64,000 nt of DNA from the NCBI GenBank assembly GCA_029261535.1, contig JAJDBF010000031.1, forward strand, positions 35,577 through 99,576, read 5' to 3'. The translations under genes were made by a program, and so were the position numbers. Shown here piece after piece: positions 1 through 8,238 of the stretch. Position 1 is the stretch's first letter. Each line of letters starts with the position of its first letter. The stretch comes from Nitrospinaceae bacterium. GTDB taxonomy: Bacteria > Nitrospinota > Nitrospinia > Nitrospinales > Nitrospinaceae. The notes below the pieces were generated by a model that made no database searches, was not told where the DNA came from, and saw only the letters and a list, made by a program, of their open reading frames with translations.

Positions 1-88
1 CCACGGCTCCAAAACCGTTTACTATGTCTTTAAAATGTTACTGTCGATTTTTGTGATCCTGGTCAGACAAAAACCCGAACGGTTCTGA
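1..88 (+). CDS. C-terminal end of an upstream gene, probably a membrane-associated glycosyltransferase
   Basis: An open frame enters from the left edge (codons from base 2) and stops at TGA 86-88, giving 28 residues that end in RQKPERF. It holds one hydrophobic stretch (MLLSIFVILV). The next start follows one base after the stop. A polypeptide with a short C-terminal membrane segment directly before a DUF2304 gene is the usual arrangement of DPM1-like family 2 glycosyltransferases, so that is the likely identity. The catalytic part lies outside the window, and the assignment rests on context. Confidence 0.45.
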   Translation, partial: HGSKTVYYVFKMLLSIFVILVRQKPERF

Positions 89-89
89 C

Positions 90-488
90 ATGCCTCCACG
101 AATTCAAATAATCTCGATCCTGATCTGCATCTTCCTGTTGGCTTATGTGTTTGAGCTGGTGCGCAGGCGCTACCTGAACGAGGAATATTCCGTCACCTGG
201 CTGATCACCGGCCTGATGATGCTGGTGCTGTCGATCTGGGATGAATTACTGCAAGGAATTTCCGAACTGGTGGGAGCCACGCTATACACTTCCACACTGT
301 TCTTTTTTGGCATGCTCTTTCTGGTCGTCATCTGTCTTCACTTTTCAATCCGCATCTCGGCCCTCACCAATCAAGTGCGCACCCTCACGCAGGACATCGG
401 CATCCTGTACAAGGAACGCGAAACCCTGCAGGAACGAGTGAGCGATGTCGAGAAAAAATCCGAACCTTCGCCAATGGAAAAACTTTGA
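90..488 (+). CDS. DUF2304 family small membrane protein
   Basis: This 132-residue protein has three predicted membrane segments (about residues 7-23, 36-50 and 64-88), followed by a charged coiled-coil-like tail from about residue 95 (TLTQDIGILYKERETLQERV). The size, the YLNEEYSVTWL motif between helices 1 and 2, and its place after a probable DPM-like glycosyltransferase match the DUF2304 family. Its members are often coupled to lipid-linked sugar transferases, but their molecular role is not established. The stop (486-488) overlaps the TTG start of the next gene by four bases (TTGA), implying translational coupling in a glycan-assembly operon. Confidence 0.75.
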   Translation: MPPRIQIISILICIFLLAYVFELVRRRYLNEEYSVTWLITGLMMLVLSIWDELLQGISELVGATLYTSTLFFFGMLFLVVICLHFSIRISALTNQVRTLTQDIGILYKERETLQERVSDVEKKSEPSPMEKL

Positions 489-1632
489 GGATCCTGCGTA
501 CTATTGAATCCTTTCTTCCCTGCGTCACCGGGCCAGCACGCCAGGCCTTTGCAGTTTCCCACCAATTGGAAACACATGGGATCGCGTCACCTGTCCTCAC
601 GTCCACGCTGGATATCGACAGCGGATTGGCTAAACACGAAACCATAGGCAATGTAAACGTCACAAGACTTTCCTTTTTATTTAAGTTGATGCGCTACGCC
701 ATCACCCCTGGCATGGCCTCTCATATGGAAGGCTTCGACCTGATCCACAGCCATAATTACCGAAACTTTCAAACCGACCGCGCTTTTTTTTTGCCCGCAA
801 ACGACGACTGCCCTTTGTCCTGAACACCCACGGTTCGCTCCTCGGTTTCAGACACTACCTGCCTGTAAACTCCCGCTGGCCCTACCGACTGTACGATGTG
901 GTAACGCAAAAGTCAGCGGTGATTCGCGCCCAGGCCGTGGTGGTTTCTTCCAAGCTGGAACAGCAAGACGCTTTGCGGTTCGGCGTCGATCCATCGAAAC
1001 TCCACATCATTCCCATGGGAATCGACCTACCCGAAACCAACGCCACGTCTGACAACACGGATAGGACTCTGCGTCTTTTGTTCGTCGGACGCATCGCCCG
1101 CGTGCGCCGGTTGGAGTTGATCCTCAAAGCGGTGAGTCGATTAAAAATTGAATGGAACTTGACCATCGTCGGCGGTGAAGCCAGCACCTCGAGCATGACG
1201 CGCGGTGGCTATCTCGATGAACTGAAAACACTCGCTGGTGAACTTGGCATCGAACAACGCCTTCGATGGATCGACCCGGTCGCACCGGAAAACCTGTCGC
1301 CGTTCTATGCAGAATCGGACATCTTCCTCTACGCCTCCCAATATGAAAATTTTGGTCAGCCTCTTTTGGAAGCGGCGGCGCATGGATTGCCTCTTGTCTC
1401 AACACCTGTGGGTGTCGCTGTTGAATTGATCGATGAAGGGACAACGGGGTATTTCACCGATGACGATCCCGACACCCTGAGCCGTCAGATAACCAAACTT
1501 GAAAAAATGAGCGACCGGCAGGAAATGGGCCAGGCCCTGCGCCAAAAGGTAGCAGAGCAATTTTCCTGGAACAACATCATCGAACAATATCTTGAGATTT
1601 ACCGGAAGCTTCTGCCGGGCAGTGGTTTATAA
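485..1632 (+). pseudogene. GT4-type glycosyltransferase broken by a frameshift in a T9 tract
   Basis: Two frames together make one family 4 (GT-B) glycosyltransferase of about 380 residues. The N-terminal half (485-823, TTG start at 485) has the Rossmann-like start (RILRTIESFLPCVTGPARQA) and the DLIHSHNYR acceptor-side motif. The C-terminal half is open in the next frame, from at least 781 to 1632. It carries LLFVGRIARVRRLELILKAV and the donor-site region YENFGQPLLEAAAHGLPLVST. The break is at the T run 784-792: one extra T would restore a continuous reading A-F-F-F-A-R-K-R-R-L-P. This may be a real mutation, a homopolymer sequencing error or a slippage-expressed gene. The GTG at 898 is not a convincing independent start. 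Confidence 0.75.
784..792 (+). other. T9 homopolymer at the frameshift of the GT4 gene
   Basis: Nine consecutive T lie exactly where the reading frame of the GT4 gene changes. Reading with one additional T (T10) fuses the two halves without loss of residues. The tract is therefore the site of a deletion, of a base-calling error, or of polymerase slippage. Confidence 0.8.
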
Positions 1633-1671
1633 TCATTAAGGTATCTCGACAAAACTCTTTGAAAAGTATTA

Positions 1672-1750
1672 AACCACAGGGTTGTCATTCTGAACGAAGT
1701 GAAGAATCGCGCTTTTGATTTTTGGATTATGCGTTGAGAACTTTAAGACA
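1672..1750 (-). repeat. Dispersed repeat family A, partial copy
   Basis: The stretch GTCATTCTGAACGAAGTGAA followed by a GATTTTTGGATTATGC-like segment is the reverse-oriented core of the repeat found in fuller form at 39275, 51771, 57691 and 61502. It fills most of the gap between two glycosyltransferase genes. A polypyrimidine/polypurine patch (CCCCCTCCCC, about 1759-1790) follows and resembles the inner part of family B. Confidence 0.7.
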
Positions 1751-1825
1751 ACTGTTATTCCCCCTCCCCTTGAAAGGGAAGGGGGAGCAAAGCCCCACGA
1801 ATAACGAAAGACCTCTTTAAATGTC

Positions 1826-3046
1826 ATGCGCAATATCCTGTTATTCACTTCAACGTTTCCAACATCGGCGGACGATCCGCTCACGCCGCGTTTCGTCTAT
1901 CACCTCGGTCATGAACTGAGCAAAACTCACAACGTCCATGTGCTCGCGCCTCATACTGCCGGAGCGGCTCTTGAGGAAAACCTCGACGGCATGCAGGTGA
2001 TCCGCTTCCGCTATGCGTTCCCGGACGCAAGCCAACGCCTGGCCTATGGCACCGGCATGACCAATAACCTGCGTCAGCACCCGACCGCCTGGCTACAAGT
2101 GCCGTCGTTTTTTTATTACCAGCACCGCGCACTGCGCGAAACAATCAAGCGGTTCAACATCGAAGTCGTCAACAGCCACTGGATGGTGCCGCAGGGGCTG
2201 ACCGCCGCGTGGTCTTTGCAATCCACAAACGTTAAACACGTCCTCACTATTCACAGCGCTGGTCTTTTTCTGCTAAGACGCATACCAGCAGGAAAATTAA
2301 TCGCACGGCGCATTTTAAAACGCACCGACGCGCTTTACATCGTGAGCGAAAATAATCGGCGCATGCTGGAAGACCTGATCAAACGACCGGTCGAGGCGCG
2401 CATCCTGCCCATGGGTATCCACAGCGACTACTACCGGGCAAGAGGCGATGTTACGTCATTAAAGCGAACGTTAAATCTTCCCGACACCGGACCGATCATT
2501 TTATTCGTTGGCAAATTGAGCCGTATCAAGGGCGTGTCGTATCTTCTTAAAAGCTGGCCCGAGGTATTGCAACAGTTCCCGAAAGCCACGCTCGTCATTG
2601 CAGGATCAGGTCCAGAAGAAACTGCGCTTCAGGAAGAAGCGAAGCGACTTGAAGACGCGAGGCAGATTCATTTTGTCGGGCAAAAAAATCAGGTGGAGGT
2701 GCGCGACTATTTAAGCGTCTGCGATTGTGCTGTCATTCCTTCCATCGAGGACAGCAACGGACAGGTCGAAGGATTCCCGGTGGTCATGCTGGAGGCACTG
2801 GCCTCTGGCAAACCGGTAGTCGGCACGCGCCTCGGCGGCGTTGCCGAAGGCATTATCGAAGGAGACAATGGATTCCTCGTTGAATCGGAAAATCCTGGAG
2901 CATTGGCGGGAGGCATTCTGAAAATTCTTGAGCGCGGACCCGCAACCTTTGCCGACAACGCCATGAACTCAGTCAAACGCTTCGACTGGCAAACCATCGG
3001 TGAAGATTACAGTGGGACTTTCAACAGTCTGTCTTCCAGTACTTGA
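1826..3046 (+). CDS. GT4-type glycosyltransferase
   Basis: This 406-residue cytoplasmic GT-B glycosyltransferase is of normal family length and intact. The N-terminal acceptor domain includes NSHWMVPQGLTAAW (about 113-126). The C-terminal nucleotide-sugar domain starts at ILFVGKLSRIKGVSYLLKSW (about 226). The retaining-GT4 E-x7-E motif is in VEGFPVVMLEALASGKPVV (about residues 313-331). It probably transfers a sugar from a nucleotide donor in polysaccharide, O-antigen or glycolipid assembly; donor and acceptor cannot be read from sequence. No good ribosome-binding site precedes ATG 1826. The 190-bp upstream gap is repeat DNA, so the gene may be transcribed separately from the broken GT4. Confidence 0.85.
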   Translation: MRNILLFTSTFPTSADDPLTPRFVYHLGHELSKTHNVHVLAPHTAGAALEENLDGMQVIRFRYAFPDASQRLAYGTGMTNNLRQHPTAWLQVPSFFYYQHRALRETIKRFNIEVVNSHWMVPQGLTAAWSLQSTNVKHVLTIHSAGLFLLRRIPAGKLIARRILKRTDALYIVSENNRRMLEDLIKRPVEARILPMGIHSDYYRARGDVTSLKRTLNLPDTGPIILFVGKLSRIKGVSYLLKSWPEVLQQFPKATLVIAGSGPEETALQEEAKRLEDARQIHFVGQKNQVEVRDYLSVCDCAVIPSIEDSNGQVEGFPVVMLEALASGKPVVGTRLGGVAEGIIEGDNGFLVESENPGALAGGILKILERGPATFADNAMNSVKRFDWQTIGEDYSGTFNSLSSST

Positions 3047-3063
3047 TCTGAAAAATTCAGGTT

Positions 3064-3092
3064 TTGCTTGTGATTACCCGGCATGGTAGGAT
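3064..3092 (+). promoter_or_regulatory. Probable sigma-70 promoter of the toxin-antitoxin operon
   Basis: TTGCTT (3064-3069), a 17-base spacer and TAGGAT (3087-3092) lie 37 bases before the antitoxin ATG. An imperfect palindrome (TGAAACGTTTTA, around 3104-3115) between promoter and start is a plausible operator for the ribbon-helix-helix antitoxin. Confidence 0.5.
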
Positions 3093-3128
3093 AAAATCAT
3101 ACTGAAACGTTTTACAGGACACCTAACG

Positions 3129-3422
3129 ATGGCACGCACCGACAAAGCAGAAAAAATCAGCATCACGCTTCCCCCGGATATGCTAAGCAATATAAAAGAA
3201 AAGGTGGAGGCCGGTCATTACGGCTCCACCAGTGAAGTCATCCGGGAAGCCATGCGTTTGTGGCAACGGCAGGAAGAGGAATATCAGGAGCGCATTGCAT
3301 CAATCCGTACCCGTTTGAAACGCTCGGCTCGAAGCGGAAAGGCCGTGCCGATAGCTGACGCTTTCGGAGAAATTGAGGAACACCACAAAAAATGCATGAA
3401 TGCTCATAATGAAAAATTATGA
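3129..3422 (+). CDS. ParD-like antitoxin, ribbon-helix-helix type
   Basis: This 97-residue protein begins with a ribbon-helix-helix DNA-binding segment (EKISITLPPDMLSNIKEKV, about 8-26). The GSTSEVIREAMRLW helix typical of ParD/CopG-like antitoxins follows. The charged C-terminal half (about 50-97) would bind and neutralise the toxin. The stop overlaps the next gene by 23 bases, the usual coupling for antitoxin-first type II modules. By analogy, ParD autorepresses its operon, and the promoter and palindrome just upstream fit that. Confidence 0.85.
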   Translation: MARTDKAEKISITLPPDMLSNIKEKVEAGHYGSTSEVIREAMRLWQRQEEEYQERIASIRTRLKRSARSGKAVPIADAFGEIEEHHKKCMNAHNEKL

Positions 3423-3723
3423 TGTCTTCCTCACCCCGGATGCGATCCAGGACCTGAAATTTATTTACGATTATATTGCCGATGCCAGCGGGCTTCCCGA
3501 AGTCGCCTGGCGTTATATAGAGAAACTAAGAAAAAAGTGCACCGACCTCCAGACAGCTCCCTTACGAGGCCACAAGCGGGATGATTTGCGCAAGAATCTA
3601 AGAGTTGTCGCTATCGACAAGAATGCCGTCGCGGCTTTCGAAGTCCACGAAAAAAAACAATCCGTAACCATACTCAATATATTTTACGGTGGCAGGGATT
3701 ACGACACACTGATGCGTGATTAA
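3400..3723 (+). CDS. ParE/RelE-superfamily toxin
   Basis: This 107-residue protein has the ParE-type fold signature: TPDAIQDLKFIYDYIAD helices (about 12-28), a central LRGHKRDDLRKNLRVVAID strand region (about 59-77), and the ending VTILNIFYGGRDYDTLMRD. ParE toxins poison DNA gyrase while RelE relatives cleave mRNA; the ParD partner favours ParE. The ATG at 3409 (MKNYDVFLTP) is an equally possible start and would make a 104-residue protein with a 14-base overlap. The module sits alone between glycosyltransferase genes and a regulator, as mobile stability modules often do. Confidence 0.82.
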   Translation: MLIMKNYDVFLTPDAIQDLKFIYDYIADASGLPEVAWRYIEKLRKKCTDLQTAPLRGHKRDDLRKNLRVVAIDKNAVAAFEVHEKKQSVTILNIFYGGRDYDTLMRD

Positions 3724-3771
3724 AAATCATCGACCTTCATCATCTCCGGCTTTGGCTTGGAAGGAATCAAT

Positions 3772-3832
3772 AAAAAAATGCAAAGGCGAGGTTCTTCGTC
3801 CCGTAGGTCCGCAGAATGACATACTATATTTT
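3772..3832 (+). repeat. Dispersed repeat family A, short copy
   Basis: The core GCAAAGGCGAGGTTCTTCG followed by CAGAATGACAT matches the central part of the full copies at 39275, 51771 and 61502. The ends are missing or diverged. Confidence 0.65.
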
Positions 3833-3890
3833 TTGGGATTTTTGAAAGCCAAGGAATTTCGAATGGAGTGAATCCCCCCCCTTTTACCTT

Positions 3891-3941
3891 AAAAAAAAGA
3901 CCTTGGAGATGAGGGAAAAATTCTCCCTCAAACCCAAGGTC
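3891..3941 (-). terminator. Rho-independent terminator of the response regulator gene
   Basis: Read on the minus strand, arms at 3934-3941 and 3899-3906 pair perfectly (GACCTTGG with CCAAGGTC). An inner arm pair GAGGGA/TCCCTC lies inside them. The hairpin is followed directly by eight T (complement of A8 at 3891-3898). It lies about 130 bases downstream of the regulator stop and has the right polarity. Confidence 0.85.
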
Positions 3942-4069
3942 GCTTAACCCGACATCACACTTTTTACAGAGGAAATATAAAACCCCTGTGTATCTAAATT
4001 AAACCCACATCCGGTACAGATTCATCTGAAGATGTACCATCTCCTCGTTATCTAGCGTAGCCTCTTCAT

Positions 4070-4504
4070 TTATGCATAATTAAAATCTTGCGGGGAAGAA
4101 AGAATCTCGGCCACCTTGCCAAGCAATGTTTCCTTATCAACAGGTTTAACAAGGTAACCCTTGATTCCCTTTTCCAATAGTGAAACAGCAAGATCAGCAT
4201 CAGGATACCCGGTGACCACCAGGATGGGAATGGAAGGAGCGTTTTGTTTCAAATATTCGATGGCTTCCACCCCATTTACCTTGGGCATTCGTATATCGCA
4301 GATGATCAAACCGACCTGAAGCAAGTTGGCCCCAGATTTCATCAGGGTGATGGCTTCCTCCCCATTAGTCGCTTCAATTAAATCATACTTTCCAGAGCTT
4401 AAATGGAGCTTAAGGACATCTCTTATCTCCTCCTCATCGTCAATGATTAAAATTCTGCCCTTAGTGCTGTTTACATTTTCAATAATAGACATTAGGGACC
4501 CCAT
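4070..4504 (-). CDS. Single-domain response regulator, CheY-like receiver
   Basis: This 144-residue protein is one receiver domain with no output domain. The acidic pocket D22-D23, phospho-acceptor D70 (IICDIRMPKVNG), T98 (ILVVTGYPD) and K120 (YLVKPVD) are all present, so it should be phosphorylatable. Without an effector domain it must act by protein contact, as a chemotaxis-like or phosphorelay intermediate. No histidine kinase is adjacent, so its partner is elsewhere. The start may be ATG 4504 or ATG 4492 (MSIIENV). The latter has GGGG a few bases upstream. The gene is monocistronic, with a strong terminator at 3891-3941. Confidence 0.88.
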   Translation of the reverse strand: MGSLMSIIENVNSTKGRILIIDDEEEIRDVLKLHLSSGKYDLIEATNGEEAITLMKSGANLLQVGLIICDIRMPKVNGVEAIEYLKQNAPSIPILVVTGYPDADLAVSLLEKGIKGYLVKPVDKETLLGKVAEILSSPQDFNYA

Positions 4505-4881
4505 TTCGGTTAGAAGTTAATCTGACAATAGAACTCACAAGGGTAAAGAATCATTAAACCACCCAGCTTTGGGTCTCATTTGCCCATGTTCTTGCGCAAT
4601 TCTAAACTAATTTTGCATATTAACCCACTACTTTCCAAAGAAGCTCTTGGCATAGGGTCAATAGCTGACCAATAAAAAAAATACCCTCTTGTTTTTTAAG
4701 GAGTTACCCGTTTCAAAATTATATTTTCCGGGGAAAGTTCGTTGGAAAGGAAAAAAGGAGAAGGGCTTTTCGCTCCTATTATTTGTCCCGCCAGGGAACC
4801 GCCCCAAAAACCATTGCAATGCGCTTCGAAAATATTTCTGCTCAACCCAATGCTTTAGCCAACGAATCCGGCGCGAGCCGG
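4505..4881. other. Gene-free stretch between the regulator and a minus-strand membrane gene
   Basis: Nothing codes convincingly on either strand. The part nearest 4505 must hold the regulator promoter, but no clear boxes were found. Minus-strand bases around 4776-4745 form a weak 5-bp hairpin followed by T6, a possible but poor terminator for the gene ending at 4882. Confidence 0.5.
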
Positions 4882-5349
4882 TCAGGTGTCGATACGGCAC
4901 AGCCAGTAGTCGGTACCGGTCAGTGGCTCGGTATGTTTTTTGCGGCAGGAATGTTTTTGATCCGCCGATACCACGCGCCAGGAGCGAGACAAAAGCGGTG
5001 CCGCTCCACGGTACCGGTTGTATTCCGGGGTCCCTTTAAAGAATAAGTGCCGAGGCAGTAATGTCCGGTACAGTGCCGAGGGTGCAAGCACAGGCCCTCC
5101 GGCTTCCGGCAGAAAAATGTTGGCATTTTTCGGCGTGGCTAAACGGATCGCCTCTGCCAATTCAAACGACTGCCAGAACAAGTTAGGTAAATCATAGGTG
5201 CCGAGAGTTCGCGAATACTCGGCCTGAGTCATGCCTTGATGCGTTGCCATGAAAAAGAAACGCGGCCCGGCAAAGACTATCAACAGAGTCGCCAGATTGA
5301 GCCACACCACCGCCCGCAAAAATCGTTTGATGCTCCTCGATTCACTCAT
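4882..5349 (-). CDS. Unrecognised protein with one N-terminal membrane segment
   Basis: This 155-residue protein has a basic N-terminus, then a hydrophobic helix (VVWLNLATLLIVFAGPRFFF, about 14-33), then a soluble domain of about 115 residues with no motif I recognise. The helix is probably a membrane anchor or uncleaved signal. Its start overlaps the stop of the preceding minus-strand membrane protein by eight bases, so the two are translationally coupled and likely act together. By context this is envelope or glycan work. No function is claimed. Confidence 0.6.
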   Translation of the reverse strand: MSESRSIKRFLRAVVWLNLATLLIVFAGPRFFFMATHQGMTQAEYSRTLGTYDLPNLFWQSFELAEAIRLATPKNANIFLPEAGGPVLAPSALYRTLLPRHLFFKGTPEYNRYRGAAPLLSRSWRVVSADQKHSCRKKHTEPLTGTDYWLCRIDT

Positions 5350-6856
5350 GCTGAAACGCCTTTCTTATCTTGGGCAGGCAGGCCACCCAAAACAGAAACA
5401 GTGGGAACCACGCCAGATATTCGCGCGTGTCCAAACTTTTAACCGCATCGCCGGGGGAGATCATGAGACTGCCAAAAAACTGCACCGCGCTTTCGGACTT
5501 CAAAGGTAGTAGCGTGTACATCATCAGGTGAACCACCAGATAACTCAGCAGAAATAACAGCAGGTATCGATGCGCCACAGTCAAGCGGCTCCAGCGGGCG
5601 GTCAACGCTGGTGCCCACAGTAAAAATGAAAACGCGAAAAACACCTGAAATGCGAAAGTACGGAAAACTCCAATCCCGAAAGCGGTGACCGGGGTCAGCG
5701 ACGTTTGCGGACCAACAAACAGCAAGACCAAAAACGTAATGCCCCCTGCCAGTACGAGGCCTGACACTTGGGGAGGTGCTCCCTGCAACCATCCCATCCC
5801 CCAGAACAACATCAAAACCCAGCCGAAGAAAACCATCGCCACCATCGCAAGACCGGTCGAATGCACTCCGGAAACAACGGCGAGCAATGTAGCCGACCAT
5901 AGCGTCGGCAAGGCCAACACAGCCACAGCGAACAGCGGAAAAACTTTTTCAGTGCCCGGGTTTGATCGCACGCAGAAACGGTGCTGAATTTCCATGAGCA
6001 GAAGCAATGCAATGCCGGAGTAGATAACAAACTCCGGTCGCACCCAACACGCGGTACCAAACGCCACACCGGAAACCAGTGCCCAGGGCAGTAAAGGTGC
6101 GTTACTATCCGCGTCACTCGTTACGCGCTCCACTAAAGTGAACCAGTACAATCCACCCAGCGCAAAAAATACGCCGCTCATTAAATTGAGCAAACCGAGT
6201 TGGCTATGCCACCAGAAGTAAGGTGTCGTTGCAAAAATGAGGGTCAGCCATCCCGCCAACTCTTCACTGCGGGTGGCCTCGCGCAAACGGTAATAGAGAA
6301 CGACCGTAAGCCCCAGATAGGTCAGGGGGAACAGCACCTTCACCAGAGGCCAGTTGGCGGTTTCCAGCCACGCGAACAACAGAGAAACCAGTGGTGGGTA
6401 TTGACGATATTGGGTCGAGGTGTGAAGCGCACGGAATCCCGACTCGTGCAAAAAATCCCAGGCACGGACCTGATACCAGATTCCATCCGGTGCCGAAACG
6501 GGAAACCAGAGAGCGCACGCAAGCGAGGCGACAAACAGGGCTGTAATGACGAGAGCCACTTTCCACTTGAACGAAGTGGGAGCGGATGGCACCGTTGCCT
6601 GAGTCGCCTCAGCGGGAAGGTGCCGCCGCAGGGCATGTACCCCGAAGGCCAGCCCCAGCGTGCTGACACTCAGCAACATTTGCTCGGTCATTCCCGGAGT
6701 TCCCAACGCGACCAGCAAGAACATCTGCAATCCCTTGAGCAGAAAAAAAACAAACAGAGCGAGGGCCAGACGCTCTCCCCAACAGGCAATCACGTTGAGG
6801 CGCATGACCAGAAGAAGGGACGCTATATAGAGAATGGTGATATCGAAAAGGGGCAT
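5342..6856 (-). CDS. Polytopic membrane protein, probable GT-C (PMT/ArnT-like) glycosyltransferase
   Basis: From ATG 6856 this is a 504-residue protein with about ten or more hydrophobic segments. The first lumen-side loop contains the only acidic pair of note (SAPDGIWYQVRAWDFLHESG, about 133-152), and KVLFPLTYLGLTVVLYYRLR follows. The pattern of an early catalytic loop followed by many helices resembles family 39/83 GT-C enzymes that use polyprenyl-phosphate sugars in the inner membrane. The canonical DE motif is not clear, so the class is tentative. The frame stays open upstream to 6991, but that extension is translated repeat DNA (family B); ATG 6856 (MPLFDITILY) is the credible start. It is coupled to the 155-residue protein downstream. 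Confidence 0.6.
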   Translation of the reverse strand: MPLFDITILYIASLLLVMRLNVIACWGERLALALFVFFLLKGLQMFLLVALGTPGMTEQMLLSVSTLGLAFGVHALRRHLPAEATQATVPSAPTSFKWKVALVITALFVASLACALWFPVSAPDGIWYQVRAWDFLHESGFRALHTSTQYRQYPPLVSLLFAWLETANWPLVKVLFPLTYLGLTVVLYYRLREATRSEELAGWLTLIFATTPYFWWHSQLGLLNLMSGVFFALGGLYWFTLVERVTSDADSNAPLLPWALVSGVAFGTACWVRPEFVIYSGIALLLLMEIQHRFCVRSNPGTEKVFPLFAVAVLALPTLWSATLLAVVSGVHSTGLAMVAMVFFGWVLMLFWGMGWLQGAPPQVSGLVLAGGITFLVLLFVGPQTSLTPVTAFGIGVFRTFAFQVFFAFSFLLWAPALTARWSRLTVAHRYLLLFLLSYLVVHLMMYTLLPLKSESAVQFFGSLMISPGDAVKSLDTREYLAWFPLFLFWVACLPKIRKAFQHE

Positions 6857-6929
6857 AAACTTTTTACGCTCCTTGCGGAGGGCTAACGGAAAACATTTGA
6901 GGGTTGGGCTTGGATATTTCCCCTTGTAT

Positions 6930-7120
6930 AAGGAGAGTTTTGCATAACTCAAAAATTCGCAAGCAAGTTTCTCCGCGAACTTTGTAGCCAATGAACAAAC
7001 CGGTTTTTTTATCCCTCCCCTTAAAAGGGGAGGGTATGGGAGGGGTCATTTATACAACCTCCCCTGTGTCCCCTCCTAGTAAGGAGGGGAGAAAGAATTT
7101 CAAGGTTATGCCAAGGCCTC
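6930..7120 (+). repeat. Dispersed repeat family B, full copy
   Basis: It begins AGGAGAGTTTTGCATAACTC (6931-6950) and ends GGTTATGCCAAGGCCTC (7104-7120), giving inverted ends. The interior has GGGGAGGGTATGGGAGGGG and CAACCTCCCC blocks. It matches the copy at 41256-41450 along most of its length, and the ends are those of family A. Confidence 0.8.
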
Positions 7121-7178
7121 TGCATAAGCAAAGCTTTGCAAAACTCAAAAAATGAAAACAAAGGTGAGGTTCTTTACC
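7121..7178 (+). repeat. Dispersed repeat family A, left-end fragment
   Basis: AAGCTTTGCAAAACTC followed by AACAAAGGTGAGGTTCTTT is the left end and core start of family A, abutting the family B copy. This tandem pairing suggests repeated insertion at the same spot. Confidence 0.6.
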
Positions 7179-7188
7179 GGGTTACACG

Positions 7189-8226
7189 TCACCCCACGCT
7201 AGTGGGCCCACCGTTAGATTTTGGACGGTAGGCAGACAGGGCTTCCTGAATCAACTGTTTGGTTTGATGCGTGTGCCGGGAGGAAAAATGAAACACGTGC
7301 AGGTTGCGGACAGCGGCGCGGCGTGCTAATAGCCCGGCCTGTTCAGACGTAAGGTGACAACGGTCGCGCGCCCGTTCCGTTTCTTCTGCCAGAAAAGGAG
7401 ACTCGCAAAAAAAGCGGTCAGCACCGCGAACCAGATTGACGATCCGTTCGCTGTTCTCTTCGTTATAAACCGTGTCGGTGATGTAGGCAATTTTTTGTCC
7501 CTCGGTGATCACCACCAGTTCACGCTTCAATTCTTCAACGGAACGATGCTCGGAACGGCGGCCCTGTTCATCGCAAATCATAACCTCCAGCGTTTCGGCC
7601 TCACCCGGTTCGTTTTCCTGAATCATCTGTTTGAACTTGCTCAGCCAGGGACCCGGATGAAGATTGAGGACATCGAGTTTTTCCTTATCAATGTTGATCC
7701 TGGGTTTCTCGATCATGGCGTATCCCAGGCAGGGCACGCGATGCTCAAGGATCGCTGTTTCCACCTTGATGGTTTCTTCATCCAGCAAGGTTTTGCCGTC
7801 GAAAGACAGTTCGTGTTGATTGGAAGGCTGAAAGCGGTCGATTGCCCGGAAAGTCGCCTTCAGCAAACGGTCAGGATGCACTTCCGTCACTTCAAGGTTG
7901 ACCGATTCCTCATAACGGTCGACCAGATTCCAGGTGAACCCGGCGAGTTTCCCTTTGACGTTCTCGATAAAATTAACTGGCCCATACAGGCGAATGGTCT
8001 TGCCCTGCCCGAACACCACGCGCAGGAGACGATCGAAGCCGATGAAATGATCCATGTGCGTGTGCGTGACGAACACATCCGTCACCCTGAGCAAACGCGC
8101 TGGCGGCAAACGGTGAATGTCTCCAAGGTCGATCAGCAGTGCCCGTTTCTCGTAACGAAATTCGACGAAGAGTCCGGGATCGCCCAGCGGATTGTTGACC
8201 AGTCTGGCTTGTAAAAGTGTTTTCAT
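7189..8226 (-). CDS. rnz: Ribonuclease Z-like metallo-beta-lactamase-fold nuclease
   Basis: This 345-residue cytoplasmic protein has the metal-binding H-x-H-x-D-H motif in VFVTHTHMDHFIGFDRLL (about 52-69). The strand EGQKIAYITDTVYNEEN (about 242-258) supplies a metal-ligand aspartate. A late histidine motif is in VFHFSSRHTH (about 314-323), as in tRNase Z enzymes that cut the 3' trailer of precursor tRNA. It is slightly longer than short-form RNase Z. A stretch around residues 150-215 (HRVPCLGYAMIEKPRINIDK) matches the usual substrate-side insertion. It starts 12 bases after prfB ends, so the two translation-related genes probably share a transcript. Confidence 0.82.
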   Translation of the reverse strand: MKTLLQARLVNNPLGDPGLFVEFRYEKRALLIDLGDIHRLPPARLLRVTDVFVTHTHMDHFIGFDRLLRVVFGQGKTIRLYGPVNFIENVKGKLAGFTWNLVDRYEESVNLEVTEVHPDRLLKATFRAIDRFQPSNQHELSFDGKTLLDEETIKVETAILEHRVPCLGYAMIEKPRINIDKEKLDVLNLHPGPWLSKFKQMIQENEPGEAETLEVMICDEQGRRSEHRSVEELKRELVVITEGQKIAYITDTVYNEENSERIVNLVRGADRFFCESPFLAEETERARDRCHLTSEQAGLLARRAAVRNLHVFHFSSRHTHQTKQLIQEALSAYRPKSNGGPTSVG

Positions 8227-8238
8227 GGTAATTACAGA

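Larger units (their letters stand above)
3724..4069. other. Gene-free stretch: repeat fragment and terminator
   Basis: No credible gene is seen. About 3772-3832 is a short copy of repeat family A (GCAAAGGCGAGGTTCTTCG, then CAGAATGACAT). A C8 run lies near 3874, and the terminator of the minus-strand regulator is at 3891-3941. A second imperfect hairpin (GGTACA...TGTACC) spans about 4013-4040. Confidence 0.6.

Noticed and set aside
4658..4900. Small frames on both strands between 4658 and 5046
   Set aside because: No ribosome-binding site, no motif, and they overlap the coupled end of the 155-residue membrane protein.
6200..6886. 228-codon open frame on the plus strand
   Set aside because: Antisense of the polytopic membrane protein; the glutamine-rich product is typical of reversed membrane codons.
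7354..8214. 286-codon open frame on the plus strand
   Set aside because: Antisense to the RNase Z-like gene, which has clear metal motifs.
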